A DNA stretch of 64,000 nt, taken from contig OZ024843.1 in the NCBI GenBank assembly GCA_964017145.1, positions 1,727,001 through 1,791,000 on the forward strand. The letters are read 5' to 3'. Shown here in pieces: positions 35,856-48,300 of the stretch. This stretch comes from Agrocybe praecox. Lineage: Eukaryota; Basidiomycota; Agaricomycetes; Agaricales; Agrocybaceae. Below the pieces are notes generated by a model. The model was not told where the DNA came from. It was given only the letters and a program-made list of their open reading frames with translations, and did no database searches. Within the stretch, counting starts at the first letter, position 1; each line of letters begins with the position of its first letter. A program made the translations under genes and the position numbers.

Positions 35856-36925
35856 TCAGTCCTCCTCGTCCGCATCGGCATCGGCGCCACCAGCCTTGAA
35901 CTTCTCGATTTTGACGGCGATGTTGGCCTGGCGCTCGGCGTGGGTGAGCCTCTTGGTGGAGAACTTGAGCGACTCGGCTTTCCAGTCTTTTGATTTTTGG
36001 GTGGGCTTGAAAGTGGGGTCCTCACGGATTGATGCATGAGCGTTAGTGTAGATTTCTTCAATATCCTCAGAGCCGACACCATCAGCGAGGTATGTCGCAA
36101 ACTGCTTCTTGAAGCTGATAGACGATTAAATTGAAGGAACTTTATAGATTATAAGAAAATGACGTACCGCTCATCATCTTCCTCCTCCAAGCTCTCCATG
36201 TACTCAGCAACGTGGCCACCGAAGATGTACTTCTTGAGAACCTCGGCGTCGAGCTCCTTGCTTTCAGGGTCGTATCCGGGGAAACGTTTTTCTGAGTGGG
36301 GGATGAAAATACCACCATCGCTAGCTCCCTTCATGGCACCGAACAAGCGGGAACCGGTGGAGGTGCGTTTGAGACCAACATCAAGGTAGCATTTGAAGGG
36401 GCGGGGGGCATCTTCCTCGTCAAGGACTTCAGTCAATTTCAAAGTGCCATCGGGCTCGGTAACACCCTCATATTTATCGGCGAGTCCGAGTTTGGTGAGG
36501 GCACGACGAGCGCACAGGAGTCCAGTAGCGTAAGCAGCAGCCCAGTTGGTGAGACCGTGGTTAATGCCGTAGTTTGGTAGCTCCCTTGACTGGGCGGCGG
36601 TAAGGACAAAGTCTCCCTGGAGGCGGGCGTAGATGATTTGAACGATGATGTCCTTGTTGGTGAAACGAACGACAAGGCGGTATTTAGGCGCATTGCTGTG
36701 ACGAAATCAGTTTGGAGTTTGGCAGCCATATTTCAAGATCGCATACTATTTGTTCTTGGCCTGAGTTACTAGGCGCTTACGAGCGTAGTCTTAAAGAGAG
36801 TCAGTAATAATCGTAATGAAATTTGGAGTCAACGCACAATCGGTCTTTCCCTCCCTCCTTCTACGGTACTTGACCTGGAAACGCGAGAAGTAGGCATCCG
36901 ACTTCACTTTCTTGACGAACGGCAT
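35856..36925 (-). CDS. RPL5: 60S ribosomal protein uL18 (L5)
   Basis: Binds 5S rRNA and, with uL5, delivers it to the 60S subunit. Minus-strand exons give [114 protein letters not shown] and [18 protein letters not shown], ending in the acidic DADADEED. Size and motif order fit the full-length protein, with four to five introns. Codon use is clearly biased towards C/G-ending triplets compared with neighbours, as expected for a highly expressed gene. Confidence 0.97.
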
Positions 36926-37261
36926 CTAAAGTAATCGGGATTAGCATAACCCAAAATCTACGACATCTGAATCTCTAAAAGTGCATCCATCGCCAAAAGC
37001 CGTTCAAAACGTGCAGAAAAGGACAACATATGTTCCAGCATCTGCGTGGACGTAATTCTGGCCAGTAAAATGGCATACCTTGAGGGGGAGGGGCTTGAGG
37101 GAGGGGACTGGCGATGATGATGGCCAAATTTCATACCAGGACGACAGTGGGTCTGGTATATTATGTAAGCATTGTGACGCGTCACGGGCGATCTCTACAG
37201 TGACCTTGGCATTGCTGTTTGCCGGAGTCGTTGCACTTGTACTACAACATCTTACACCATT
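36926..37261. promoter_or_regulatory. Divergent promoter, RPL5 / RBM42-like gene
   Basis: 336 bases separating the two start codons. It contains G-rich sequence near 37075-37110 and a GTGACGCGTCAC palindrome around 37171-37182, a perfect inverted repeat that could be a protein-binding site. No TATA box is seen near either start. Confidence 0.4.
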
Positions 37262-38076
37262 ATGGATCCTTACAATAACCCATACCAGAAACAATACTCC
37301 CAGCAACAAGGAGCCTCCCATGATATAAATCCTTACTATAAGCCGTATCAAGGGCCTTCTTATCCCATCCCTGGTTCATCCTCAACGCACAGTGCACCTG
37401 TCCCAGCAAACGCCTATGAATATGACGTTGGTATCCTTGCGCAACAGAGTGTTTATGTCCCTGGCGCCATGATTGATAAGAGGGGCGGCGCAGGTGGAAA
37501 GCTTGCCAAGGGAGGGAAAAGGTTGACTGTACTGAGGAAGGGAGGAGGAAAAGTTTGGGAGGATCAGACTCTTTTAGAATGGAATCCGTGTATGTTCCTT
37601 TCTCTCATTAAACAAGAGATAACTAATGGACTTTATCAGCTTGGTTCCGTCTATTTGTTGGTGATCTGAGTAATGATGTGTCGGACGATGTCCTTGCCAA
37701 TGCCTTTAACAAGTACACCTCTTTTCAGAAAGCTCGTGTTATCCGTGATCGTCTGAGTCAGAAGGTACGGAAATCTCCATCTTTATTATTCATTTATCAT
37801 TCATATCTCAGCACCTAGGCCAAATATGGTTTCGTTGCCTTCTCCGACCCAGAAGATTTCTTGAAAGCTTGGAAGGAAATGGATGGTGGGATACTTCAGA
37901 TATCTCTTATACATCAACATATCGCTAACCTTCTATCACCAGGTAAATATGTTGGTAATCGGCCTATTAAATTAAAGAAGGCAGATGATACGGCCATCCG
38001 CCCTGTGGAAATCGGACATCGTAAAGCGAAGAAGCTAGAACAAGACTTGAAGAAGAATCGCCACAAGCCGTACTAA
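37262..38076 (+). CDS. RBM42-like RRM protein
   Basis: Single-RRM RNA-binding protein of the RBM42 type; the human protein associates with hnRNP K and the spliceosome. The N-terminus is rich in Tyr, Gln and Pro (MDPYNNPYQKQYSQQQG, NPYYKPYQGPSYP), then KRGGAGGKLAKGGKRLTVLR. Exon 1 ends at 37589 with a GTATGT donor and rejoins as NPSWFRLFVGDLSND (RNP2 is LFVGDL), followed by KARVIRDRLSQKAKYGFVAF (RNP1 is KYGFVAF), DPEDFLKAWKEMDGKYVGNR and PIKLKKADD. The basic C-terminus ends KKNRHKPY. KYVGNRPIKL and the VIRD motif are characteristic of RBM42 orthologs. Three introns. Confidence 0.88.
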
Positions 38077-38361
38077 AGGACGGCAGCATCCATCTTCTTT
38101 CTGATACTGTATGTTTATGTGCTTACTATGTGGCAGCATTGCTAACGATCGCGTATTGGAATAATATCGATTTAAATTTGCCTCTGAGCCACATAAACAA
38201 CTATATGTAGACTATATCCTGTTATAATGGAACACAGCTGTTGTCCTGAGTATCTGTATGCATGAGCTTGAGTGGTTGTGTCACAAGTGACGATATCGTC
38301 AGCCTATTTGTTGTGGCAGCGAACTGCGGTACAATTAATCTCTCTCTCTCCTTCATCCACC

Positions 38362-39602
38362 ATGGCGTCTAGCGAACTGTTGAAAGCAATTCAGGCCGGA
38401 AAAAAACTGAAAAAGGCTGAAACCAATGACCGCAGTGGACCGATTGTCGAGACGCCAAAGGGCGCAGGGCGCACAGGGGGAGCAGGACCCGGCCTGTCAC
38501 CCATGAGTGCACCGTCCTTGCCGTCGAGTGGTGGACCCCCGCAGCTTGGAGGACTCTTTGCTGGTGGCATGCCAAAGCTGAAGCCTGCAGGACAGAGCAA
38601 TCTAGGTGACATTGGCTTTTATATATGTTTTTATACCGTAATAATGATCCCATACGTTTATAGCGAAACCGCCAACATTGGGCAAACCACCTACGATTCC
38701 TAAGGCGGACTCGTCTGCGCCTGCGAGAAGCATTCCGGCTCCTCCAAGGGCTACACCACCTGCACCAACTAGACCTGCAGCCCCGCCGCCTACTAAACCA
38801 GCAGTAGGACATCCTCCAGCCCCGCCAGCTCGTCCAGCACCCAGTTTACCAGGCAATACGTCTGCTGCACCTCCTCCTCCTCGCCGTGCGCCTCCCCCTT
38901 TGCGCAGTGCAAGTCCTCCAGCTCCTCCATCTCGATCGTCTCCTGCAATTCCTTCCCGCGATCAACCTCCCACAAAAGCATCTCCAACCATCCAAAGGGC
39001 AGTACCGACGGTACCTCCCAGAACTTCTACACCTCCAGGTGTATCACCCAATAGGTCAAACCTAACAGTCCCCGGAAGAGCACCTCCTCCACCCCCTCCA
39101 AGGCCTTCATCGATTGTACCTCCCTCGCCTGCGAGGACGGCGCCTCCACCCCCTGCGCGAAAGCCACAGGCAAGCGCCCCTATCCCTCCACCACGCAATC
39201 GTGCCGTTTCGGAGTCTGAACCCTCAGGGCGATCATCTTCCCCCGAACGAGCGATTCCTCCTAGGTTCTCGACGCCGAATCCCCCTGCTAGATCGCATAG
39301 TCCTGTCACAAGCTCACCACTGTCGCCACCACCTCGCAGAGCGCCTACGATGGCAGCGACAACAACCAATGGTGGGAGACCGCCTGCTCCACGGAGAAAA
39401 AGTAAGTCATTACTTTCGCCTCTCAGTTATGTATGCCAAGGATTGATTGACATTGACATTAGTACCCTCGCCACCTCCAAACGTCGGGGTCCATACGTTT
39501 CCTGTGAGTGACTTTCCTCCTCCCAGAGAGTTCAAGGGGGGACAGAAAGTGTACGCTAGTGGCAGCCAATATGGCAGTAATTTTGATTTAGAAATTTTGT
39601 AA
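38362..39602 (+). CDS. VRP1: Verprolin/WIP, proline-rich actin regulator
   Basis: Partner of WASP (Las17) in Arp2/3-driven actin assembly during endocytosis. The N-terminus carries a WH2-like actin-binding motif, SSELLKAIQAGKKLKKAETN, where LL-x-x-I and LKK are the key positions. The bulk is proline-rich (APPPPRRAPPPL, GRAPPPPPPRPSS, ARTAPPPPARKP), with many SH3 and profilin sites. The C-terminal exon reads IPSPPPNVGVHTFPVSDFPP then PREFKGGQKVYASGSQYGSN, resembling the WASP-binding segment (FPPP followed by aromatic/basic residues). Introns follow SNL (GTGACA donor) and the PAPRRK codons. The gene lies 252 bases upstream of PDI1 in the same orientation. Low-complexity composition makes ortholog assignment rest mainly on the two ends. 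Confidence 0.82.
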
Positions 39603-39777
39603 GAATGAATGAATGCATGAATATACATTAATATTGGGAAGCGCTGGGTGAATTTAGTACGAAACGAATGATCGGTTATCGCCTGGAATAAGTCGGTGTG
39701 TTGTCGGTTACATAAGGTTTCGCTGTCAATGATCAGGTGCACTGGAACGGAGAATAGATGGCTCGGGCATTACGAAG

Positions 39778-39788
39778 TGACACGTCAG
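39778..39788 (-). promoter_or_regulatory. UPRE-like element upstream of PDI1
   Basis: The minus strand reads CTGACGTGTCA, containing TGACGTGT, one base from the unfolded-protein-response element core TGACGTG(G/A) recognised by XBP1/ATF6-type and fungal Hac1/Cib1-type bZIP factors. It sits 67 bases upstream of the PDI1 start and just upstream of a TATA box. PDI is a classic UPR target, so the placement is sensible. Binding is inference. Confidence 0.45.
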
Positions 39789-39802
39789 TACAACTATTCG
39801 CT

Positions 39803-39808
39803 TATAAA
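39803..39808 (+). promoter_or_regulatory. TATA box of PDI1
   Basis: TATAAA about 47 bases upstream of the PDI1 ATG and 15 bases downstream of the UPRE-like site. Confidence 0.5.
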
Positions 39809-39854
39809 GGCTCCTGCTAGCTACTTTTTCTTTTGCATCTCCCCTTCATCTCAA

Positions 39855-41641
39855 ATGCGTTTCTATACGCCAGCGTCCGTCCTAGCCTTCGCAGCTTTTG
39901 TGCTCGCCAATGAGGGCGCTGCTTCAGATGTACTCAGCTTGACTGCTGCTACGTTTGAGTCTACCGTTAACGCGGAGTCATTGATCTTGGTCGAATTCTT
40001 CGCACCATGGTATGAATTACCGAGCCGCCTATAATGCCGTTCAACTATTAACTAATGTATTTAAAGGTGTGGGCATTGCAAGGCATTGGCACCTCACTAC
40101 GAGGAGGCTGCTACTGCCCTCAAGGACAAAAACATCAAGCTTGCTAAGGTCGACTGTGTCGACGAAGCCGAGCTTTGCCAGTCAAAAGGAGTTCAAGGGT
40201 ACCCGTAAGTTGCACTCCATTCTCTTTCTTTCAAAAGTCCTCTAACTTTTCTATAGCACAATTAAAGTTTACCGAAAGGGTGAATCCACCGACTACAATG
40301 GCCCACGAAAAGCTGACGGAATCGTCAGCTACATGATCAAGTGAGACTATGATTCTCGTTATTTTGCTCATTCAAGCTAATGATTTGACCGTAGACAATC
40401 CCTCCCTGCCGTCTCTGAAGTCACCGCCGAAAATCTCGACGAATTCCAAAAGGCCGACAAGATTGTTGCCATTGCATACCTTTCTTCCTCTACCGATGCC
40501 CCAGCTGCTGAATTTTCCGCCGCTGCCGAGGCTCACCGTGATGATTACCTCTTTGGTTCGACCACTGACAAGGCTGCTATTGAGGCTGCTGGCGTTACAC
40601 CCCCCACCATTGTTGTTTACCGTTCCTTCGATGAGCCCAAGTCCGAATACCCTTACCCCATTTCCTCTGTTACCCAGAAGGACCTCGCCGACTGGATCAA
40701 AGAGCTCGCCATTCCCGTCATCGATGAAGTCAGTGGTGAAAACTACGCCGTCTACGCTGGTAGCTCCAAGCCCTTGGCTTACCTTTTCCTCGACCCAAGT
40801 CTCGAGGACAAAGAGGCTCACATCGCTGCTATCAAACCTATTGCTGCCAAATACAAGTCCAAGGTCAACTTCGTTTGGATCGATGCCGTCAAATTCGGTG
40901 ACCACGCCAAAGCTCTCAACCTCGGTGAGGCCAAGTGGCCTGCATTCGTCGTCCAGGACTTGGAGAAACAGCTCAAGTACCCTTTCGATCAATCCAAGGA
41001 AGTCACCGCTGAAGGTGTTTCTGACTGGGTCGAGCAATACCTCGGTGGCAAACTCCAACCTCAACTCAAGAGTCAACCTATCCCCGAAACTCAGGATGAA
41101 AGCGTATACACTCTCGTCGGCAAGAACTTCGATGATGTTGTTTTCGATGACTCGAAGGATGTTTTCGTTGAATTCTACGCCTCATGGTAATTATATTTTT
41201 TGTTCACTCTTTTCGTCTCGTTTTACTGACGCGGACGTTCATAGGTGCGGACACTGCAAGCGTCTCAAGCCCACTTGGGACAGCCTCGGTGACAAGTACG
41301 CTGCAATCAAGGACCGCCTTGTTATGTATGTGTTTTGATCTGTACTTGTGTCTTCTTTCATACTTAACTTCTTTAACAGTGCTAAGATGGAAGCTCAGGA
41401 CAATGACCTCCCTCCTTCTGTTCCTTTCCGCGTCGCTGGTTTCCCTACCATCAAATTCAAACCCGCTGGATCTCGCGAATTCGTCGACTACGAAGGTGAC
41501 CGCTCCTTCGAGAGCTTGGTATCATTCTTGGAGGAACATGCCAAGAACTCTCTTGACCTCCCTAATGTTGAAGATGCCCAAGTTCCTTTGGAAGCTGTCA
41601 ACACCACTGGATCTGAATCTGCTGCTCACGACGAACTGTAA
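39855..41641 (+). CDS. PDI1: Protein disulfide isomerase, ER lumen
   Basis: ER oxidoreductase forming and shuffling disulfides. Signal peptide [20 protein letters not shown], then the a-b-b'-a' thioredoxin layout: first active site [16 protein letters not shown] (Cys 53 and 56), cis-Pro region [14 protein letters not shown], b/b' region with [19 protein letters not shown] and [16 protein letters not shown], and second active site [20 protein letters not shown] with [13 protein letters not shown]. The C-terminus is HDEL, the ER retrieval signal. Five introns; in each catalytic domain an intron splits the Trp codon of WCGHC at the same place and phase. Codon use is strongly biased to C-ending triplets, fitting high expression. 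Full length, about 500 residues. Confidence 0.97.
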
Positions 41642-41796
41642 ATAATTACTAATCTCTAAACATCATATACATGGTGCAGTCAATATATATTTTGAAATGC
41701 AAAGTTGATGCGCTCCTCATTGGCCCGTTATTGAGATTCTATTTTACATTGAGAGAAAATAAATGTATACAAGGTGTGTGTATTGTACATGTCGGG

Positions 41797-44700
41797 TCAG
41801 GACCTGGTGCTGGCATCTTTCTTGGAGCGGTAATATTCGGAAAATGTCAGTCGGATTCCCAAGAAACGGCAGTCTAGGTCAGGGTGAACTTGCAGTTGGT
41901 GAACCATCGTCTGGACCTTGTCTGAAAATCCTGAACCATATTCTTTCAATCGACTTAGTATGCCAGGAAGATTGTCTTGCAATGTGTCGTCTTTAGCTGT
42001 CCCGGTATAAACACCCTGACAGAAAGAAGTCAGTGAAAAATGGTCAGTGAGTTCCTCGAGGTCACATACTCGCTCGGTATCCATTTCTTGATCTCTTCGC
42101 GCGGACTCTGTGAGACAATGATTATAAAAGGTGTCCTGAAAATATTAATCTACTCTTAGACTTCGGCCATTTAATGGACAACATATAACCCACCGTGGCC
42201 TCTCGGAACTGGAGAATCGAGCCGAATATCTCGACTAGCTGACGGAGAAGAACTTCCTGGGATTCAGGTCAGACAGCATGATTCAAAACCTGCATAAGTT
42301 GAATACCTACCTCTTTGCCTGGCTTCGAATTGAAAAGAAGAATTTTCTTCGTTGTACGGTCGAGGTAATGGCGATGAGCTTCAATCAAGGCATCTAAATC
42401 TCCTTCCTTCTTATTCAAGAATTCAATCAGAGTGTTCCAGGAACATTCTATGACTTCTAGTCGGCAGTAAGCTTCCAGTTGTCGGATGAAGTGAATCATT
42501 TCATTCAAGACGACACGGATCTTATGCCACTCGGACTCGAACTCTGGACATTGATTGTCATTTAAGTTTTACAGAACAGACTGAAGGACGAAACACGAAC
42601 CGGGTAACCGGATGAATGACCGTGCACCGCCTGTCACTCGCATCCAACCTGTATCGAGGGCTTTTTCGATGCGCTTCATTTGCCATAGATGCTTGAACAG
42701 CTTGAGGTATTTCTCCATTGCCTCACTGTCGAGTACTGTATCTATGGGGGGATCGACTTTGTATTCGAGGGTGAATACATCCCAACCAATTTCGCCGTGA
42801 GAATACTCAAGCATTCGTGCGTCAAGCCGCCTTAGGACATCAGTTGGGTCTTTTTGAGCATTCGAGGAGCGGATTGCCGTCTCCAAATTTGCTGTTAAAT
42901 TGTGCCTGTAGAGTGTGTGGGCAGGTCGAGACAGGCTAGGACTATTGCAACATTGGGTAAGATCGTTCGGGAGAAATATATGTGAGGTCTTCTCACCCAA
43001 GAGTTTCCATGAGCTGATCGGCAAAATCACCATGCCCGAGTAAAAGGAAACTTTTCAGTGCTGAAAGATGGTCGAGAAGTTTAAATTTGTCAATGAAGAC
43101 TTCAAATAAGCGCTGGCTGGCAAGTTGATAAGCAACATCAATTGATCTTTCGAGTCCCTCGATATCACCATATTGCAAGGCTAAAGGAAGTGGATTGGCG
43201 AAAGAGTAAATTCCTCAATTTGAGTGCTTACTTCTGCCCGTGTTACTCATTTTCTCTCGTGTAATGACCCAATCACTGTCTAAGCAGCTATAGCGAATGA
43301 AGTTCAAGCTTTTTCCTGTGGAAAAAATCTGTCATATCGGATATCAGGATTGAAGGAATATCTTCGCAGTAGTAAACGCACTTTCTTCCCAAATGACTCG
43401 CCTACAAACATAGGGAGCATATCCTTTTGGAAGCGGTATTTCGCCTCCCAAAGCTTTTGTCCGTTCCCCGTCAGATCGTCGGAATCTACATTAAACCCTC
43501 CGAAAATGCCTTCGTTAGATAATTGATTGATCCCCCCCGGCAGTGATGAAGGATGGACATAAGGAACATGACCAAGGCTTGAGTCCGCAGCCACAAAGAA
43601 TTCCTCAAAAGGATCATATAACTCCCCGAAGAACAACCATTTATGAAGGGTAGCGAAAAACGGTCGTGATACCTATAAGTTGTGAGTTATTCGACGATCA
43701 TCCTACAGATCATGCCACTCCCACCTCTTCTAGGAGTTCGTCAGTGAACTTTCTGACAAATGGATCTCCATTATCGGTGTAGCTGTGTATCAGGTTTACC
43801 AAAGCCCCTCCATGGGTGTCTGGTCAAAAGGGTATTTAATATACGGTTCATCGGATATAGCTGACGTGGAATGACCTCTGGCTCCCTCGACGCATACGCT
43901 CATCATCCTCATCCTGAGACGCCATTCGTTGACCCATACATCGAGCCTTCGCAAAGATAACCCTGTCCCTTCATTCGGCGTCGTGTTCTGAACGATATTA
44001 TCACTCGTCTGGCTCGAAGCAAGTTGAGTTTCAAGTACTGCGATTAGCCGGTAATATTCGGTAAGTTGTGCTTGTAGGTAGTGACAAAGGCTTTGCTCAA
44101 TCATGCCCACGCCCGACATGTTTTCCCGTTCTCGGACAAAGCTTTCGACTCGGCTGTAAAGGTAACCGAGCTCGGCCAGTCGATGTACGAGAGTTCGCGT
44201 CGATGGATTTATCATAAACCTCTGAGAAAGTATTTTATAGGATGTTCTCTAATCAAAAGAAGAGGACGCACTGGATCCGAAGTAAAAATCAACGTCTTTT
44301 CATCATCTTCAGATGAAGTGAACCGGACATATTTTCCTGATATTCCTTGCATCAAGTAAAGTGTATCTCTTACGAGAGCAGATTCATTGATGTGCGGGGT
44401 TCCTGTGGAAATGTTGGGACTCCGTTGACGAACATTGAAGATGATCAATTGCACCTTTTTGTGCGCGAAACTCCTGTAGGCATGCAGCCTTGGAACGCGT
44501 CCGATCTTCATTATTTGAAGTTGATTCTGAGACGGGGGTCACTGGTTGTACTTTCATGGTTGGCCTCTGGATAGGTATCGGGGTCTGGATTGAGGAGGTT
44601 TGGCGGGCATTGAGGGAAGAAAGGGTAAAGAGGAAAAGGATGGCTTCTTGCTTTCGTGATAGTACTGGCTGCAATGAAAATTTTCGATATGAATTGAAGG

Positions 44701-45074
44701 ATATTGGAAAGTACATACCTGATCTAGCAGTCTTGAAACCAATGTATTGAATGTCGCGGTGCTTGTGCCACTCGGTGATAACTGTAGAACTGAAGTATTT
44801 CTGTCGTTGGTGAATAGTCAGAAACACGCGAATTAACGCGACGCACGACGACGCTTGACCAAATCTGTTAGCTGGGAGAAACTGCTATCTGTTTTGTGTC
44901 CTATATGACTGGTGCAGATTAGATGAGGACCACTAAACGCGACTAATTGCTCGGTTACCTCCTCAGAATATCTTGACAATGTGCGACCAAATCGTCCTTG
45001 AGAGATGGGTCAATACGTGATGCGGGAACAAAGGTGTGTACAAGAGGATCCAGTAAGGGTAATGTTGTAGACAT
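41797..45074 (-). CDS. SPC98: Gamma-tubulin complex component 3 (GCP3/Spc98)
   Basis: Scaffold of the gamma-tubulin small complex that nucleates microtubules at the spindle pole body. The spliced minus-strand protein begins MSTTLPLLDPLVHTFVPASR. Its N-terminal GRIP1 region has the GCP3 signature LVRDTLYLMQGISGKYVRFT, then STRTLVHRLAELGYLYSRVE, VGMIEQSLCHYLQAQLTEYY with RLIAVLE, and DPFEEFFVAADSSLGH. The GRIP2 part reads FVGESFGKKVRLLLRRYSF, then SFRKF-type blocks, HNLTANLETAIRSSNAQ, EYKVDPPIDTVLDSEAMEKY, LFKHLWQMKRIEKALDTGW and LDCRFLGIRLTFSEYY. The DTLYLMQGISGKY motif and final tail separate it from GCP2. About a dozen introns. It ends convergently with PDI1, 155 bases apart. Confidence 0.9.
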
Positions 45075-45342
45075 GACAAGACAAGTTGAAGAGAGACGGC
45101 TATGTGGTAGATGGACTGATGCCGACTCGGGTTCACGCGCGTCAAGTACGCCGATCAGATTTCTGTCTAAACCTGGGTTCGGTTTCAACTTTCCTGGGTC
45201 TGCATACCATGGTTACCGAAATATCATCTTTTTCCCGGTTTCTCTCATCTTGCGTACGGAGCTGGTGCTCCTGTTCGGCTTCCCTTTCTTTCCTTCGTCT
45301 GTTCTCCCTTTTATCTACGTATACCGTTCACTGGTTACCGCC
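45075..45342. promoter_or_regulatory. Divergent promoter, GCP3 / YP-repeat gene
   Basis: 268 bases between start codons in head-to-head arrangement. A pyrimidine-rich stretch near 45225-45312 lies immediately before the start of the YP-repeat gene. No other element recognised. Confidence 0.4.
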
Positions 45343-48300
45343 ATGTCTCGACTTACTATGTCCCCGTTCCATAAGCCTTCGCCATTCGAGTTCCCTCGCG
45401 CACCCTTGAGCCCACCAGAAACATATTCTGATACTGTTGTCCCTCCTCAAATGCCAATACCCTCTCTTGCTGGGCAAGATTACGGGACGCTAGAAGCAGG
45501 GCCTTCAACTTCTATTCTTGACACTCCTTCACGAGTCAAGAGGCCTTCCTCGATCCCATATCACCACCATAACAGTATTTCACGCGAAAGCAAGGATAGG
45601 GTTGCGCAACGGAATGCCAAAGCACTGATATTAGTAATCCCTCCATCTACACTAATACAGGACAACGGTCGCCTCTCGAATGGGCCGTATCATCGTTTGT
45701 CCCAGGGAGTGATCATGCCTCTTCTCCCATCAGTGAGTTCGTAGTAATTGGATAGCTGAATTTAATTTGATATTCTGCCAGATGTTTGCCCAATTGACGG
45801 CAATCGCACGAGAATTCAATTTCCCCAGCACAACAGGACTTTGTCTGTATTACCACTATAATGAAGACGGATTAATGTTGACGCCCCGGATATCCGATGA
45901 TTCATGGCAAACTATTTGGACACACTTATCAGAGCCGTTACTCCCCAATGAACGACGGCCACTCATAGGAGGAAAGGTGGAATTTGATATAGATCTCCGT
46001 CTTGCTCGCTGGTATACTGCGTGGTTATCACTCATTCATCGAGAAACTCCAGAACACCCTGCATATTATCCATCTACGGCACCTTCTTTGGCCCATTTTC
46101 GAGGAGATAGCAATTTAACTGGGGGACGTCCTTTCGAAGATGAATCATCCGATATTCAACAACACAGCGCACCTATTAACACACGACATGTCCCGCGTAA
46201 ATTATCACTAGTAGAAAGATACGACACCTCGTCGGCTCAAGGGGAACCCAAACCCAATATGCGGTCTTCAGCAACCCCACCTGAAGTACCATCAAGTATT
46301 GCTCACGTTCTTTCGCCGATTGCTCAGGAAGAAGAACCTAGAACAGCCCGCCAATTTCTAGACAACCGCGTGAACTCGTGGAGGGCCAGTGCCATTGTTG
46401 AAACCACCCCTCTTGCAGGTACTGGACAAACCAGTCTGGATCCTCCAAACCTTCCTAACAATATGATGATAGATTCCCTTGTCAGAGGGCTCGATTCACC
46501 CATGTCTCCGCAGGAATTGAACCTAGAAGAATTTACATGGTCTATATCATCATTGGGCCCACAGTCTCAAGGCAGCACCTCGCCTGTGTCATACTATCAT
46601 GCACCTTCAGTCCATCTGGCCAACCGCCTTGAGGGCTCTGTGTGCACCACGCCTTCTATATGTACTTCCTTTGGCCCCCTCGATGACGAGTTCATAGACT
46701 ATGCTTATAGTCCTCGTGTTGCAACACCGGATATCGCACATCGCCTCTTTGATGACCCTCCACTTTCTCCAATGACCGCAACATCCTGGGGGGCACCCCT
46801 TTCCTACCCACCGTCACCAAGATGTATATCACCGGTTCCGTCCTTAGACTTAGGAGAACGTTGCTACTCTGACGAGTTTGATCCACCTATACTTCATCTA
46901 CCACGATCTCACGCCCAACCTACCTTGAACACCCAGATAGAGTCCAGAGTAGCAAAACCATGGTCGCATGTGTGGCCGTATACTAAAGTCGATGATCACT
47001 CGTCGACGAAAATAACACAGCCGTGGGCCCATGTGTGGCCCTACAACAAACGAGCCGCCAAAACATCGTCTGATACTACCACCACCCATATAAACCGTGT
47101 ATGGTTGCATGTATGGCCATATAACAGTTTTGCGACACAAACATCATCCAAGGAAATCACTCTAGCTGAATCTTCATTTTATAAGGATTCGTTCGTTTAT
47201 CCTTATGTTAATATTTGTAAGTCATTTTCATTTACTTTACGCGCCTAAATTTTTAATTTCTTCAAAGATCCCCCAGTGTACCCTTTCCTAGAAATATATC
47301 CTGCTATACAGGTCGCGTCGAAGCCAGATTGCGGAACCCCTTCGAAAGCGCGGTCACCATTGGATTATGGCCATTCTTTTATTTATCCTTACATTAATCT
47401 TTGTATGTCACCCGCCTATTTTACAGTCGTTAGACTAATACCTTTGCAGATCGACCAGTGTACCCATACTTGGAAATATATCCTCCTGTTCATGGTCATA
47501 TCGCTTCGAAGCCGAATCCACAATATGCATCGTCGAATGATGAGAATTCGTTTATCTACCCATACGTCAACATATGTTTGTTGATCTTTTCTTTATTACT
47601 TGCGACGCTGCTAATTATGCCGTTTGCAGATCGTCCCGTCTACCCTTTCTTGGAAATATATCCACATGTGCACGTTAACTCGAGGTTGAATCCTGCTCCC
47701 ACTTCGATGACCTTGAAGAGCATTGATGTCAGACTTTCTGCCGCTTATCCATCTTTTAACTTGTGTGAGTCCTGCATCTATGAATGGCTGATTCTATCAT
47801 CTAAAATCCGTGAATTTGCCACTAGATCCCCCTGTCTATCCGTACAATTTAAATTGCATATATCCTGCTGTGGTGGATTCTAAATATGCCAAAATGAAAA
47901 GCGCGACGTTGTATCCCTTCTTTGACTTGTGTATGTTTTTTTCTATGAGTCTATTGCAAATGTCTAAGCTATTCCACCTGCAGACCCTGCGGTTGGTGGC
48001 CCGCGCTACGCACATTTCGCGCTCTACTTGTGTAATCCGTGTGGTCAATACCCGAACTTTGATATCTGTAAGTTACTTAAATTTAAGTTGATGAACTGCC
48101 GACACTAAATAGTGGTATTGCACTGTAGACCCAGAGATAAATCATTCTGTTAGAGAGCGTATACAGGAGGGAATCTCAAATGATTCACGAAAGCAAGAAG
48201 TGCATCTTCGACAATACCCAGTTTTCAATATCTGTTCGTTGACTCATTGACTCATCACTTTATTCACGCTCATGAATTGCTTCTTTCATCTAGATCCTGC

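Noticed and set aside
38962..39369. Gly-rich minus-strand frame of 135 codons opposite the verprolin gene
   Set aside because: Reverse complement of CCN proline codons; no ATG context, motif or splice logic of its own.
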